In this document: one piece after another, positions 17,821-25,853 of the stretch
Layout of the letters: every line of letters begins with the position of its first letter
Numbering within the stretch: position 1 is the stretch's first letter
Assembly: GCA_903918755.1 (NCBI GenBank)
Contig: CAIXFN010000052.1
Span: 37,825-101,824 of the forward strand
Reading direction: 5' to 3'
DNA from: an uncultured Pedosphaera sp.
GTDB taxonomy: Bacteria > Verrucomicrobiota > Verrucomicrobiia > Limisphaerales > Pedosphaeraceae
DNA: 64,000 nucleotides
Translations under genes and position numbers: made by a program
The notes under the pieces: model-generated
Told to the model about the DNA's origin: nothing
What the model saw: only the letters and a program-made list of their open reading frames with translations
The model's database searches: none

Positions 17821-17961
17821 ATGAAGGATGTTCGGCGAGAAATTTTCACCAACCATGATCCGGTCTCCGGCACCGTTTACTACGCCCTGCTTTTGCTGTG
17901 CACCATCATGCCCTGGCTGGTTTGGCAGGGCACCGCTCGCCCGGTAAACCCCGAACCATGA
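17821..17961 (+). CDS. Putative 46-residue membrane protein
   Basis: A short frame begins MKDVRREIFTNHDPVSG, continues with one clean transmembrane helix (VYYALLLLCTIMPWLVW) and ends RPVNPEP. Its stop overlaps the next small gene's start by 4 bases (ATGA), a pattern of genuine translational coupling. No clear ribosome-binding site is seen upstream. It lies 62 bases after the histidine kinase and could be the tail of that operon. Function unknown. Confidence 0.45.
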   Translation: MKDVRREIFTNHDPVSGTVYYALLLLCTIMPWLVWQGTARPVNPEP

Positions 17962-18296
17962 AACCTGTGAAAGGAAACCGAAGGCTCTGCCTTTTCTGCC
18001 TCCCCATCCCGTCGCTCCGAGTAGTCCAGAGAAAGCTATTAATTCTGGGCGCCGCTATGGGAATCATTTACGTGCTCGGCTATGGATTGGTCCGGTGGCG
18101 AAAATTTATTGTCATGAAGGAATATGATGCCAAGGAAGAAAGACTCATGGTAAGGGAGGTTGGCCCGGGATGGGATGTTCGGGACGATGGGAGAGGAATC
18201 TTGAAGAACCGGCTGGACCCAATGGTCTTTTCCTGGTTTCACCCAATGTGCTTTATTGAGAATGCCATTCGGGGATCAAAAAAGCCCACATCGTAG
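17958..18296 (+). CDS. Small hypothetical membrane protein
   Basis: Starting at 17958 (ATGA overlap with the preceding 46-residue frame) the protein has 112 residues: a basic N-terminus, one transmembrane helix (LLILGAAMGIIYVLGYGLV), then a soluble tail (KEYDAKEERLMVREVGPGW ... NRLDPMVFSWFHPMCFIEN). The tail has mixed, protein-like composition with several aromatic residues, unlike the Arg/Pro/Gly-rich chance frames in this GC-rich DNA. No family recognised. A dispersed repeat begins about 33 bases after its stop. Confidence is moderate because no functional motif supports it. Confidence 0.5.
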   Translation: MKPVKGNRRLCLFCLPIPSLRVVQRKLLILGAAMGIIYVLGYGLVRWRKFIVMKEYDAKEERLMVREVGPGWDVRDDGRGILKNRLDPMVFSWFHPMCFIENAIRGSKKPTS

Positions 18297-18328
18297 AAAC
18301 TGCGGGTTATCGAAGATTCTTTCCATGA

Positions 18329-18583
18329 CGCTCCTACGGAGCTTGGCTGATTATTGTGGGGCGGTTCTATAAACGTGGCGCTCCTCTGGAGCTATTTTTG
18401 CCGCGATTAGCCATTCCCGCCCGGTCAGCGGGGTGGAGCCGCCAGCTTGAACGCTTAAACCGCTACTCGCGCGCCGGACGAATTCGCGGGCCAGCGTCGG
18501 CATAACTCACGGAAGCGCCAGCAGCGCGCCATATCTATAGCTAGCAAACTTACCCATTCATCCCAAGCTGAAGTGGGGCGGCA
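18329..18583. repeat. Fold-back dispersed repeat, copy A
   Basis: The core is bounded by inverted arms CTATAAACGTGGCGC (18367-18381) and GCGCCATATCTATAG (18526-18540), which pair at 12 of 15 positions. It is flanked by CGCTCCTACGGAGCTTG (18329-18345) and GGGGCGGCA (18575-18583). The same ordered blocks occur at 46923-47091 (copy B). The two copies differ in internal length (174 against 90 bp between arm ends), and neither encodes a protein. It resembles a MITE/REP-like non-coding element. Confidence 0.65.
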
Positions 18584-18666
18584 CGATTCGAGGAAAAGGT
18601 GGTTAGCCAAGCCGACCGATCAAACACCCGGAAAGAAAAAGTTGGAGGATCTCGAAGGCACCGCGC

Positions 18667-18801
18667 TTAATCGCGCGGTTTGCCGCGTTCCTCGACGTTC
18701 GGGCCGTCCGATGAGCCAAAAGCGGCCACCCACAACGCCGGAGCGAAGAAAAACAAAATGCCGATGGGTACACACAGGACGCCCCAGATATTCGAATCCA
18801 T
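18667..18801 (-). CDS. Putative 44-residue membrane protein
   Basis: On the minus strand a short frame encodes MDSNIWGVLCVPIGILFF, a continuous hydrophobic helix through ALWVAAF, then a polar tail SSDGPNVEERGKPRD and TAA. The sharp split between one ~24-residue hydrophobic helix and a charged C-terminus is typical of small bacterial membrane proteins and unlike chance translation here. No strong ribosome-binding site is visible and no homologue is recognised by eye. It lies alone between repeat A and the FHA protein gene, pointing away from the latter. Confidence 0.45.
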   Translation of the reverse strand: MDSNIWGVLCVPIGILFFFAPALWVAAFGSSDGPNVEERGKPRD

Positions 18802-18991
18802 GGCCAGAATTATGCGGGTCCCGCCGGTTTTGGCAATCCCAAAAACGGGGGCAAACCGGACGGAAAAATCTTCACATTAGGGTTGACGCCCGAACCAATG
18901 AAGGTGGATTATCCCGAAAATCACCCGAATTTATTCCCGCGCGGGGATCCGGTGATCAGGGTGGCGAAGGAGCCGGGAAAGGATTGGCAAC

Positions 18992-20323
18992 ATGAATCGA
19001 CTCGTGGTGAATCCGAATACGCCGCAAGCTTGGGAAATCCAACTCAAGCCCGGAGAAAATTCCTTTGGGCGAGGCGACGCCACTGATTTCACAATTCCCG
19101 ACCCCAGTGTTTCCACCCGGCATTGTCGCGTGCTGGTGGCGGATGACGGCGTCATCCTGCAGGATCTGGGCTCCACGAATGGGACATCCGTCAATGGCGT
19201 CGCCGGGCAGCAGTTCAAGCTGGAGAACGGCCAGGCGCTCCGCTTCGGCAACGTGGACCTGGTGTATTATTCCGATACCCCCGCAGCGGCTCCCCCCAAG
19301 CCCGCCGGCACCAAACTCCGGGTTTCGCTCGCCTCGCATGCGCCCGCGGCCCCGGTCGCAGCCGTGGCCGCCCTCGCGGAAGCCCCGCCGCCAACCGCCC
19401 CACCGCGAATGGCCGGGCCCGCCGCCGTGGCTGGGGGAAACCGGTTTTGCAAATTTCACCCGAAATCCCTGGCCCGGTTTTTCTGCGCCCAATGCGGACG
19501 CTCCTTCTGCGATCTCTGCGTTACCACCCGGCCATCCGAAGACGGCGCGGTGCGGACCTGCCGGAGTTGCGGCGTGGAAGTGACGCCGCTGGAGGTGCGG
19601 TCGGAGCGGGTCGTGCAGCGCAGCTTTTACAGCAAACTGCCGGGGGCCTTTATCTACCCATTCCGGGACATGGGCCTGGTGGTGGTGATATTTGCGACCA
19701 TCGCCTTTGCCGCCGTGGGATTCATGGCCGGTATGTTTGCGATCGGGGCCAACGTGTTGTTTTATGGTTTTTTGTTCCTCTTCATGCAAAACATCATCCA
19801 TACCACGGCGTCGGATGAAAGCGAGGGGTTGGCCTTTCCCGAGATGGACGGATTGATCGGGGCGGCGCTTGCCCTGCTCGGCACGGTGTTGATGTCTTTT
19901 TGGCTGACCATCTTGCTCCTGATCCTGCAGTATTCCGGCATCGAAATCCCGGGCGCCTTCATCATTGCCAGCACCATCTTGGGGTGCCTGTACTTTCCCA
20001 TGGCGTTCCTGGCGGTGGCCATCAAGGATACCCCGCTGGCGGGCAATCCACTCGTGGTGTTCCCTTCCATCATGAAAATACCCGCCCAATACTCGGTCGC
20101 CGCATTTGTACTGCTATCGGTATACGGAGTCCGGAAGTTGGGAGGGTACATTTCCGGCGAGGCCGGAGCCCTCGCCTTTCACACCCATGACATCAACACC
20201 GTCGTGCTCGCGCTGGGGTTGCGAGCCGTCTGGGCTTTCGTGAGTTTTTACCTGCTCACGGTCAGTATCCGGATTCTGGGCCTGCTCTACAACTCCACGA
20301 AAGACAAACTCGGTTGGTCCTGA
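18992..20323 (+). CDS. FHA-zinc finger-multipass membrane protein
   Basis: A 443-residue three-part protein. Residues 1-90 are a forkhead-associated domain: SFGRGDATDF, the SxxH-like VSTRHCRVLV and the LGSTNGTSVNG signature that binds phospho-threonine. After an Ala/Pro-rich linker (~95-150), residues ~152-195 form a B-box-like zinc finger with FCKFHPKS, CAQCG, CDLC and CRSCG. The remainder has six or more transmembrane helices (AFIYPFRDMGLVVVIFATIA onward), reminiscent of DUF4013/Yip1-type proteins. The FHA and zinc finger should be cytoplasmic. It likely links Ser/Thr phosphorylation to a membrane function; no kinase is adjacent. It converges with the M48 protease gene, 12 bases apart. Confidence 0.85.
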   Translation: MNRLVVNPNTPQAWEIQLKPGENSFGRGDATDFTIPDPSVSTRHCRVLVADDGVILQDLGSTNGTSVNGVAGQQFKLENGQALRFGNVDLVYYSDTPAAAPPKPAGTKLRVSLASHAPAAPVAAVAALAEAPPPTAPPRMAGPAAVAGGNRFCKFHPKSLARFFCAQCGRSFCDLCVTTRPSEDGAVRTCRSCGVEVTPLEVRSERVVQRSFYSKLPGAFIYPFRDMGLVVVIFATIAFAAVGFMAGMFAIGANVLFYGFLFLFMQNIIHTTASDESEGLAFPEMDGLIGAALALLGTVLMSFWLTILLLILQYSGIEIPGAFIIASTILGCLYFPMAFLAVAIKDTPLAGNPLVVFPSIMKIPAQYSVAAFVLLSVYGVRKLGGYISGEAGALAFHTHDINTVVLALGLRAVWAFVSFYLLTVSIRILGLLYNSTKDKLGWS

Positions 20324-20335
20324 GCCGGCCCGGCA

Positions 20336-21469
20336 TCAGGGTTTGGGCAACTTGGGCAACGCGTTGGTCAGGGGAATGAATTCCGCCGTGGATTTTCGCT
20401 TTCGCCAGCGGGCCTCCAACCGGGCAATCCGCTGGGCCAGGGCGGGATGGCTCTGGAAGGACTGCGGCAACCGGGGAGCCTGCGCCATTTTCTGCTCATA
20501 TTGCTGAATTTTCTGGAAGAAGGTGATCATGCCCCGCGGGTCAATCCGGGCGGCCACGAGGTAATCCCAGCCGGCGTCATCCGCCTCGGTTTCATATTCC
20601 CGGGAGAATCCCTGCTGCAGCAGCAATCCGGAGCCGGAGGTGAACACCCGGGCCAGGTCGGTCCGACCGCCAAGAAAGATGCCAAATACCGCGAAGGAAC
20701 CGGAGGAGGACACCAGTTTTTGCGCGTAATGCCGTTTCGCCACGTGCGCCAATTCGTGGGCCAGCACCCCGAGCAATTCTTCCGGCCGGTCGGTCAATTC
20801 CAGCAAACCGGTGTTGACCAGCACGTCGCCGCCTGGGAGGGCAAAAGCGTTGGGTTCCTCATCAGTCACCAGGTGGAACCGCACGGAGTTGGACCCGAGG
20901 GCCAAGTTTTGCAGCAAAGGTGCAGCCAGGGCGGTCAGTTCGGCCACCTGGTTGGTGTACCGGTCCAGGTCCGACTTCTCCGCCAGATGTTCCAGCGCGG
21001 CCGCGCCAAACTCTTTTTCCCATCCGGGCGGGGCCTGGGCGGCGAGGGAACGGACCATGGCGCCGGTGGTTCGGGAAAAGATCCAGCCAATCACCAGGAA
21101 TCCAATGACGAAGTAAGCGGTGAGGCGGAGGCTCCGGACCACTTCGCGGCGGCCGCGCTCCTGCCCGAGTTGGTCGCGCACGGCCTGCAACTGGGGGAAA
21201 CCGGGCACGGTGAACACGCGCTGATCCTGGGTGTGAATGCACAACCCCGGACGGGCGCAATCATAAAAGCAAATGCGCCCCGCCGCTTCCTGCACCTCCA
21301 CGGTGATCCGGTCCACGGGAATCTCCTCGGACCGCCGGGGGGACTCGAAGCGGAACCCGTGACGATGGATGAAAATGCTCCCGGCCACCACCTCGTTGCC
21401 AAAATCCGGGTGGAGCAGGCCGGCACGGAAACCTGGCGCGGTCGAGCTCAAGCCCCCGCATTGGAACAA
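20336..21469 (-). CDS. M48-family zinc metallopeptidase
   Basis: The 377-residue protein carries the M48 active site GVLAHELAHVAKRH (HExxH at 238-242, catalytic Glu 239) and the third ligand Glu 295 in YETEADDAGWDYL. PNAFALPGGDVLVNTGLL just before the active site is also diagnostic. A transmembrane helix is visible at ~115-132 (LTAYFVIGFLVIGWIF), with a beta-rich N-terminal domain before it that looks like those of Verrucomicrobial 'M48 with N-terminal PH-like' proteases. It would degrade misfolded membrane or periplasmic proteins (HtpX/BepA-like role). It lies 36 bases after leuB on the same strand, but no functional link to leucine synthesis is apparent. Confidence 0.9.
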   Translation of the reverse strand: MFQCGGLSSTAPGFRAGLLHPDFGNEVVAGSIFIHRHGFRFESPRRSEEIPVDRITVEVQEAAGRICFYDCARPGLCIHTQDQRVFTVPGFPQLQAVRDQLGQERGRREVVRSLRLTAYFVIGFLVIGWIFSRTTGAMVRSLAAQAPPGWEKEFGAAALEHLAEKSDLDRYTNQVAELTALAAPLLQNLALGSNSVRFHLVTDEEPNAFALPGGDVLVNTGLLELTDRPEELLGVLAHELAHVAKRHYAQKLVSSSGSFAVFGIFLGGRTDLARVFTSGSGLLLQQGFSREYETEADDAGWDYLVAARIDPRGMITFFQKIQQYEQKMAQAPRLPQSFQSHPALAQRIARLEARWRKRKSTAEFIPLTNALPKLPKP

Positions 21470-21505
21470 AATGCCGGGGCGACGGCCAATACTTTCTCCG
21501 GCGGA

Positions 21506-22645
21506 CTAATGGCCGATGGCGGCCGCGATGGCGGTGCCCATTTCCGTAGTTCCCACCCGGCGGGCGCCGGATTCACTCGCGCTGTAAATGTCGCCGGTCC
21601 GGAGCCCGGCAGCGATGACCTGGCCCACGGCGGATTCAATGGCGACCGCCGGTTCGTTCAGGCCAAAACTGTGGCGCAGCATCAAGGCGGCGGAAAGAAT
21701 CTGGGCGATGGGGTTCGCCAGATCCCGGCCGGCGATATCCGGGGCCGTGCCGCCCGCGGGTTCGTAGAAACCAAATACGCGATCGCCCGTGGCGGCCCCG
21801 AGGCTCGCGCTCGGGAGCATGCCGAGCGAACCCGCCAGGGCCGCGGCTTCGTCGCTAAGGATGTCGCCGAACATGTTCTCGCAGAGCAGCACATCGAACT
21901 GCGTCGGGCGCAGGACGAGTTGCATCGCGCCGTTGTCCACAAACATATGGTCAAGCGCCACATCGGGATATTCCCGGGACACCGCCGTCACGACTTCCCG
22001 CCAGAGCACCCCGTTTTCGAGCACGTTGGCCTTGTCGATACTGGTCAGCTTGCGGCGACGTAACCGGGCGGTGCGGAAGGCCACGTGGGCGATCCGTTCG
22101 ATTTCCGGGGTGGTGTACACCATCGTGTCGATGGCGCGAAACCATTTCCGGGATGGTTCCCCGGCGGGCGCGGGAATTTCCTCGGTCTTTTTGGGTTGGC
22201 CAAAGTACATCCCGCCGGTCAGTTCCCGGACCACGAGAATATCAATCCCCGCGCCCTGACGCTCGAGACTGAGGGGGCAGGCGTGGGCCAATTCCCGCGG
22301 CAATTTCACCGGCCGGAGATTGGCGAACAGGCCGAATTCCTTCCGCAACCGCAGGAGGGCGGCGCGTTCGGGCCGGGCTTCCTTGGGGATGGTGGGATCG
22401 CGATCCGGCAGGCCAACGGATCCGAACAGGATGCAGTCCGAGGCGCGGCACAACGCCAGCGTCGCGTCCGGCAGGGCCTGACCGGACGCATCAATGCCCG
22501 CCCAACCCACCGGGGCCGCGGTGATCTGCAAGGTCAATCCAAACTTGGCTTCCACCGCCCGCAGCACGCGGATGGCTTCGCGCATGACTTCCGGACCAAT
22601 GCCGTCGCCCGCGAGGGCGGCGATTTTCAAAACAGTCGAACTCAT
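21506..22645 (-). CDS. leuB: 3-isopropylmalate dehydrogenase
   Basis: Family start MSSTVLKIAALAGDGIGPEV, then LFGSVGLPDRDP, ENMFGDILSDEAAALAGSLG (substrate/metal Asp residues) and the NAD-binding EPAGGTAPDIAGRD identify LeuB of the isocitrate/isopropylmalate dehydrogenase family; 379 residues is slightly longer than usual (~355-365). It oxidises and decarboxylates 3-isopropylmalate to 2-oxoisocaproate with NAD+, the third step of leucine synthesis, in the cytosol. An in-frame TTG at 22657 has AAGGG at a good distance, so translation may start four residues earlier. leuA, leuC and leuD are not in the window. It follows the MoeB-like gene by 21 bases and may be co-transcribed. Confidence 0.92.
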   Translation of the reverse strand: MSSTVLKIAALAGDGIGPEVMREAIRVLRAVEAKFGLTLQITAAPVGWAGIDASGQALPDATLALCRASDCILFGSVGLPDRDPTIPKEARPERAALLRLRKEFGLFANLRPVKLPRELAHACPLSLERQGAGIDILVVRELTGGMYFGQPKKTEEIPAPAGEPSRKWFRAIDTMVYTTPEIERIAHVAFRTARLRRRKLTSIDKANVLENGVLWREVVTAVSREYPDVALDHMFVDNGAMQLVLRPTQFDVLLCENMFGDILSDEAAALAGSLGMLPSASLGAATGDRVFGFYEPAGGTAPDIAGRDLANPIAQILSAALMLRHSFGLNEPAVAIESAVGQVIAAGLRTGDIYSASESGARRVGTTEMGTAIAAAIGH

Positions 22646-22666
22646 AATTTGCCGCAACGGTCGCCC

Positions 22667-23815
22667 TTAATACTTGGGAATGGTGGAATCGATTTCGTCG
22701 GACCAGGCGTTGATGCCGCCCTTCACGCTCTTGAGGTATTTGAATCCCTGCTCGCGCAGGAATTTCAGCGCCTTGAGGGAGCGGCCGCCCATCTTGCAAT
22801 GGAGATAGATTTGCTGGTTCGGATTCAGTTCCGTGAACCGCTGGGGCAGTTCGCCCAGGGGGATTTGCGGCACGCCCTGAATGTGGGCGATCAAGTATTC
22901 ATCCGGGTCGCGCACATCCAGGACCTTGATCCCCAGGCTGGGATCCGCCAAGGCGCGCTTCATTTCCTGGACGGTGACCTCATCGGGATTGCTGAGCGGC
23001 ACGGCCGGTTCAGTGGGAATGCCGCAAAACTGGTTATAATCGATCAACTGGGTGATGGTGGGATGATCCCCGCAAATGGGGCATTGCGGATCGCGCCGGA
23101 GTTTCAACTCACGGAACTTCATGTCGAGCGCGTTGAACAGGAGCAAGCGGCCCACCAGGGAAGTGCCCTTGCCCAGGGCAAGCTTCAGGATCTCGGTGGC
23201 CTGAATGCAACCGATGATACCAGGCAGCACGCCCAGCACACCACCCTCGGCGCAACTTGGCACCATGCCGGGCGGCGGCGGTTCGGGATAAAGGCAACGA
23301 TAGCAGGGGCCGCCCAAGTGGGGGGCGAACACGCTCGCCTGGCCTTCAAAGCGGAAGATCGAACCATAGACGTTCGGCTTCTTCAGCAGCACGCAGGCAT
23401 CATTGGTAAGGTAGCGCGTCGGAAAATTGTCCGTCCCGTCCACCACGATGTCATAGGGCGCGATGAGTTCGAGAGCATTCTCGCTGCTGATCCGGGTGTT
23501 GTGGATCACGACCTCGCAGGTGGGATTGATGCCGAGAATGGTTTCTTTCGCCGAATCCGCCTTGGCGCGCCCCACATCGGCCGTGCCGTGAATGATCTGG
23601 CGCTGGAGGTTGGAATAATCCACCACATCGAAATCCACAATGCCAATGCGACCCACCCCGGCGGCGGCCAGGTACATGGCAATAGGTGAACCGAGGCCGC
23701 CGGCACCGATGCAGAGCACGCTCGTGCCACAGATCTTCTTTTGGCCTGCCAATCCCACCTCGGGCAGGATCAGGTGCCGCGAGTAACGTCGGATTTGATC
23801 GTTGTCTAATTCCAT
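22667..23815 (-). CDS. moeB: MoeB/ThiF-type adenylyltransferase fused to rhodanese
   Basis: Starting at 23815 (MELDNDQIRRYSRHLILPEVG) the protein has 382 residues. The N-terminal E1-like domain shows the nucleotide site VLCIGAGGLGSPIAMYLAAA, DFDVVDYSNLQRQI, and two zinc Cys pairs, CYRC and CPIC. Residues ~275-382 form a rhodanese domain with the active-site loop LHCKMGGRS. Such fusions adenylate the C-terminal glycine of a MoaD/ThiS-like sulfur carrier and can transfer sulfur to it, serving molybdopterin, thiamine or cysteine synthesis. No carrier or cysteine synthase gene is adjacent, so the pathway is undecided; the moeB label rests on the family. Divergent from the purine nucleoside phosphorylase gene. 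Confidence 0.85.
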   Translation of the reverse strand: MELDNDQIRRYSRHLILPEVGLAGQKKICGTSVLCIGAGGLGSPIAMYLAAAGVGRIGIVDFDVVDYSNLQRQIIHGTADVGRAKADSAKETILGINPTCEVVIHNTRISSENALELIAPYDIVVDGTDNFPTRYLTNDACVLLKKPNVYGSIFRFEGQASVFAPHLGGPCYRCLYPEPPPPGMVPSCAEGGVLGVLPGIIGCIQATEILKLALGKGTSLVGRLLLFNALDMKFRELKLRRDPQCPICGDHPTITQLIDYNQFCGIPTEPAVPLSNPDEVTVQEMKRALADPSLGIKVLDVRDPDEYLIAHIQGVPQIPLGELPQRFTELNPNQQIYLHCKMGGRSLKALKFLREQGFKYLKSVKGGINAWSDEIDSTIPKY

Positions 23816-23878
23816 AAATGCGTTTAAGAGGAGCGAGCGTAATTCAGTACCGGAATAAATCAAGCCGCCGAAATTTCC

Positions 23879-24715
23879 ATGACCCAGCCGCGCTCCATCA
23901 ACCCGGCCAAGCCCGCCCGAGAATGGGCCCGGCTCTCCCGTTTGCGTCCCACCCTCGGCCTGGTATTGGGCAGCGGCTTTCAGGCGGCCCTGGCCAACCT
24001 GGCGGTAGATGCCGAAATTCCCTATGACCATGTCCCCGGATTCCCCCCCGTGGGTGTCGGCGGGCATGCGGGCAAGGTGGTTCTGGGTCATTTTGGGGAA
24101 ACCCCGGTGGTCGCTTTAAGTGGTCGGGCGCACTATTACGAAGGTCACTCGCTCGCGGACGTGACGTTTGGCATCCGCGTGCTCGCGGCATTCGGGGTGC
24201 AGGACTTATTGCTGACGAATGCGGCCGGTGGCCTGAACCGGAAATTCCGGCCGGGCGATTTCATGGCTTTCAGCGATCATATCAATTTCATGGGCGCGAA
24301 TCCGCTGCGGGGACCGGCGCTGCCCGGGCTTCCCCGCTTTGTGGATCTCACCCGGGCCTACGATCCCGCGCTGGGCAAACTCCTCGCGCGGGCGGGCCGG
24401 GCGGCGCGGCTGCGGCTGCACACCGGCGTTTATCTGGCAGTCTCCGGACCGAGCTACGAGACCCCCGCGGAAATCCGCGCCTTCGCACGCCTCGGGGCCG
24501 ATGCGGTCGGCATGAGTACGGTACCGGAAACCATCGTGGCGCGGCAATGTGGCCTCCGAGTCGCGGCGGTCTCCTGTCTCACCAACCTGGCCGCCGGGCG
24601 GGGGGGCGGAACGCTGTCGCATGCGGAAGTCTTGGAAACCGCCGCCCGGGTCCAAGTGCAAGCCGGGCGGCTGCTGGAGAATTTTGCCATCAATTATGGC
24701 AAAATCCGGTTATAA
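23879..24715 (+). CDS. punA: Purine nucleoside phosphorylase (trimeric type)
   Basis: The 278-residue protein has the full set of PNP-I family motifs: LGLVLGSGF (phosphate loop), ALSGRAHYYEGHS, LLTNAAGGLN, SGPSYETPAEIR, GADAVGMSTVPETIVARQ (substrate Glu/Met site) and CLTNLAAG with the purine-binding Asn. It cleaves (deoxy)guanosine or inosine with phosphate to the free base and ribose-1-phosphate, in purine salvage. Cytosolic; no signal peptide. It starts 63 bases from the divergent MoeB-like gene and is monocistronic by spacing, with a 205-base gap before the LysR gene. Thematically it pairs with the guaB3 gene 13 kb away. Confidence 0.92.
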   Translation: MTQPRSINPAKPAREWARLSRLRPTLGLVLGSGFQAALANLAVDAEIPYDHVPGFPPVGVGGHAGKVVLGHFGETPVVALSGRAHYYEGHSLADVTFGIRVLAAFGVQDLLLTNAAGGLNRKFRPGDFMAFSDHINFMGANPLRGPALPGLPRFVDLTRAYDPALGKLLARAGRAARLRLHTGVYLAVSGPSYETPAEIRAFARLGADAVGMSTVPETIVARQCGLRVAAVSCLTNLAAGRGGGTLSHAEVLETAARVQVQAGRLLENFAINYGKIRL

Positions 24716-24880
24716 GACTCCATTATAAGCCGTTGCCCCGAGGGGAAGTGCCCCGGTTTGCCCGGTTTCCCCGCGGGCGGGTGGAACCCTGGCTCAAGCT
24801 TGCCACCCGGGGGTTATTTCAATTCCCTTCCACCGGCCGCGGGATCCCGAAAAAAAATTCCGCACTTTATCCCAGTTTTG

Positions 24881-24910
24881 TTGACTGACCCGTCGAATTC
24901 GTTCTAAATT
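24881..24910 (+). promoter_or_regulatory. Candidate sigma-70-like promoter of the LysR gene
   Basis: TTGACT at 24881-24886 is followed after 16-18 bases by TCTAAA/TAAATT (24903-24910), only 11 bases before the ATG at 24921. The -35 box matches consensus at five of six positions; the -10 box is weaker. The transcript would have almost no leader. Confidence 0.4.
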
Positions 24911-24920
24911 ACCTCAACTT

Positions 24921-25799
24921 ATGCAAATCGAAAGTCTGAAAGTCTTCTGCGACCTGACCGAAACCGAAAGCTTCACGAAGGCAGCGCAGATCAATAACGT
25001 GACCCAGTCGGCGGTCAGCCAGCAGATCAGCGCCCTGGAAAAGCAGTTCAAATCCCTTTTGATCGAACGCAGCAAGAAGAAATTCCGGCTCACCCGGGAA
25101 GGGCAGGTCCTGTACGATTTCAGCAAGCAGATCATTTACAGTTACGATTCCCTCCAAAGCAAATTGCAGGAGATCAAAGACGTGATTTCGGGCACCATCC
25201 GGGTCGCGACAATTTACAGCATCGGTTTGCATGACCTGCCGCCTTACATCAAGAGCTTCCTGAAGAGTTATCCCACGGTGAATGTGCATGTGGAATACCG
25301 GCGCGCCAACCAGGTGTATGATGATGTGCTGAGCAACGTGGTGGATGTGGGTTTGGTGGCCTACCCGATCCGCGACAACAAATTGGAAACGATCCCGCTC
25401 CGCAAGGATCCGCTGGTGCTCGTTTGCCATCCCCTGCATCCCTTCGCCAAATTGAAGAGCGTGAAACTGAAAGCGCTTTCGGGGCAGAAATTCATCGGTT
25501 TCGAACCGGACATCCCGACGCGCAAGGCGCTGGACAAGATTCTCAAGGACCACAGTGTGCAGGTGCAGCACGTGATGGAGTTTGACAACATTGAAACCGT
25601 GAAGCGGGCCGTGGAAATCGACGCGGGAATCTCGGTCGTCCCGCTGGGCACCATCCTGCAGGAAGTTTCCAAGCAAACCCTCGCCCAGGTGCAACTGGAA
25701 GATGGCGAATATTTCCGCCCCCTCGCGGCCATCTACAAGAAGAACAAAGTGTTGAGTCCGGCCGCCCGGCAATTCCTGGCCATTCTCAAGGAAGACTGA
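24921..25799 (+). CDS. LysR-family transcriptional regulator
   Basis: The 292-residue protein starts with the LysR winged helix: MQIESLKVFCDLTETESFTK, AAQINNVTQSAVSQQISALE (recognition helix) and ERSKKKFRLTREGQVL. Residues ~90-290 form the periplasmic-binding-like effector domain (GTIRVATIYSIGLHDLPPYI, VDVGLVAYPI, AGISVVPLGTI). The layout and motif spacing resemble CysL/CbbR-type regulators. It would bind DNA as a tetramer and respond to a small metabolite. LysR proteins usually control a neighbouring gene, but both neighbours are separated by terminators or point away, so its target is unknown; self-regulation is likely. It ends in a clear intrinsic terminator. Confidence 0.9.
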   Translation: MQIESLKVFCDLTETESFTKAAQINNVTQSAVSQQISALEKQFKSLLIERSKKKFRLTREGQVLYDFSKQIIYSYDSLQSKLQEIKDVISGTIRVATIYSIGLHDLPPYIKSFLKSYPTVNVHVEYRRANQVYDDVLSNVVDVGLVAYPIRDNKLETIPLRKDPLVLVCHPLHPFAKLKSVKLKALSGQKFIGFEPDIPTRKALDKILKDHSVQVQHVMEFDNIETVKRAVEIDAGISVVPLGTILQEVSKQTLAQVQLEDGEYFRPLAAIYKKNKVLSPAARQFLAILKED

Positions 25800-25821
25800 G
25801 CGCGCCGTCGCGGGCGGGGGA

Positions 25822-25853
25822 GCCGGGATCGATTGACCGATCCCGGCGTTTTC
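25822..25853. terminator. Intrinsic terminator shared by convergent genes
   Basis: A perfect 10-bp stem (25822-25831 with 25838-25847; arm GCCGGGATCG) with a 6-base loop is followed by GTTTTC on the plus strand. It starts 22 bases after the LysR stop and reaches the stop codon of the convergent DUF1501 gene. Confidence 0.75.

Noticed and set aside
18573..18995. 140-residue plus-strand frame between repeat A and the FHA gene
   Set aside because: Composition (Arg/Lys/Pro/Gly-rich, no pattern) is not protein-like; the short membrane protein on the other strand explains the region better.
20447..23689. Long plus-strand frames opposite the M48, leuB and moeB genes
   Set aside because: The minus-strand genes carry complete catalytic motifs; the opposite frames have none and no signal or start context.
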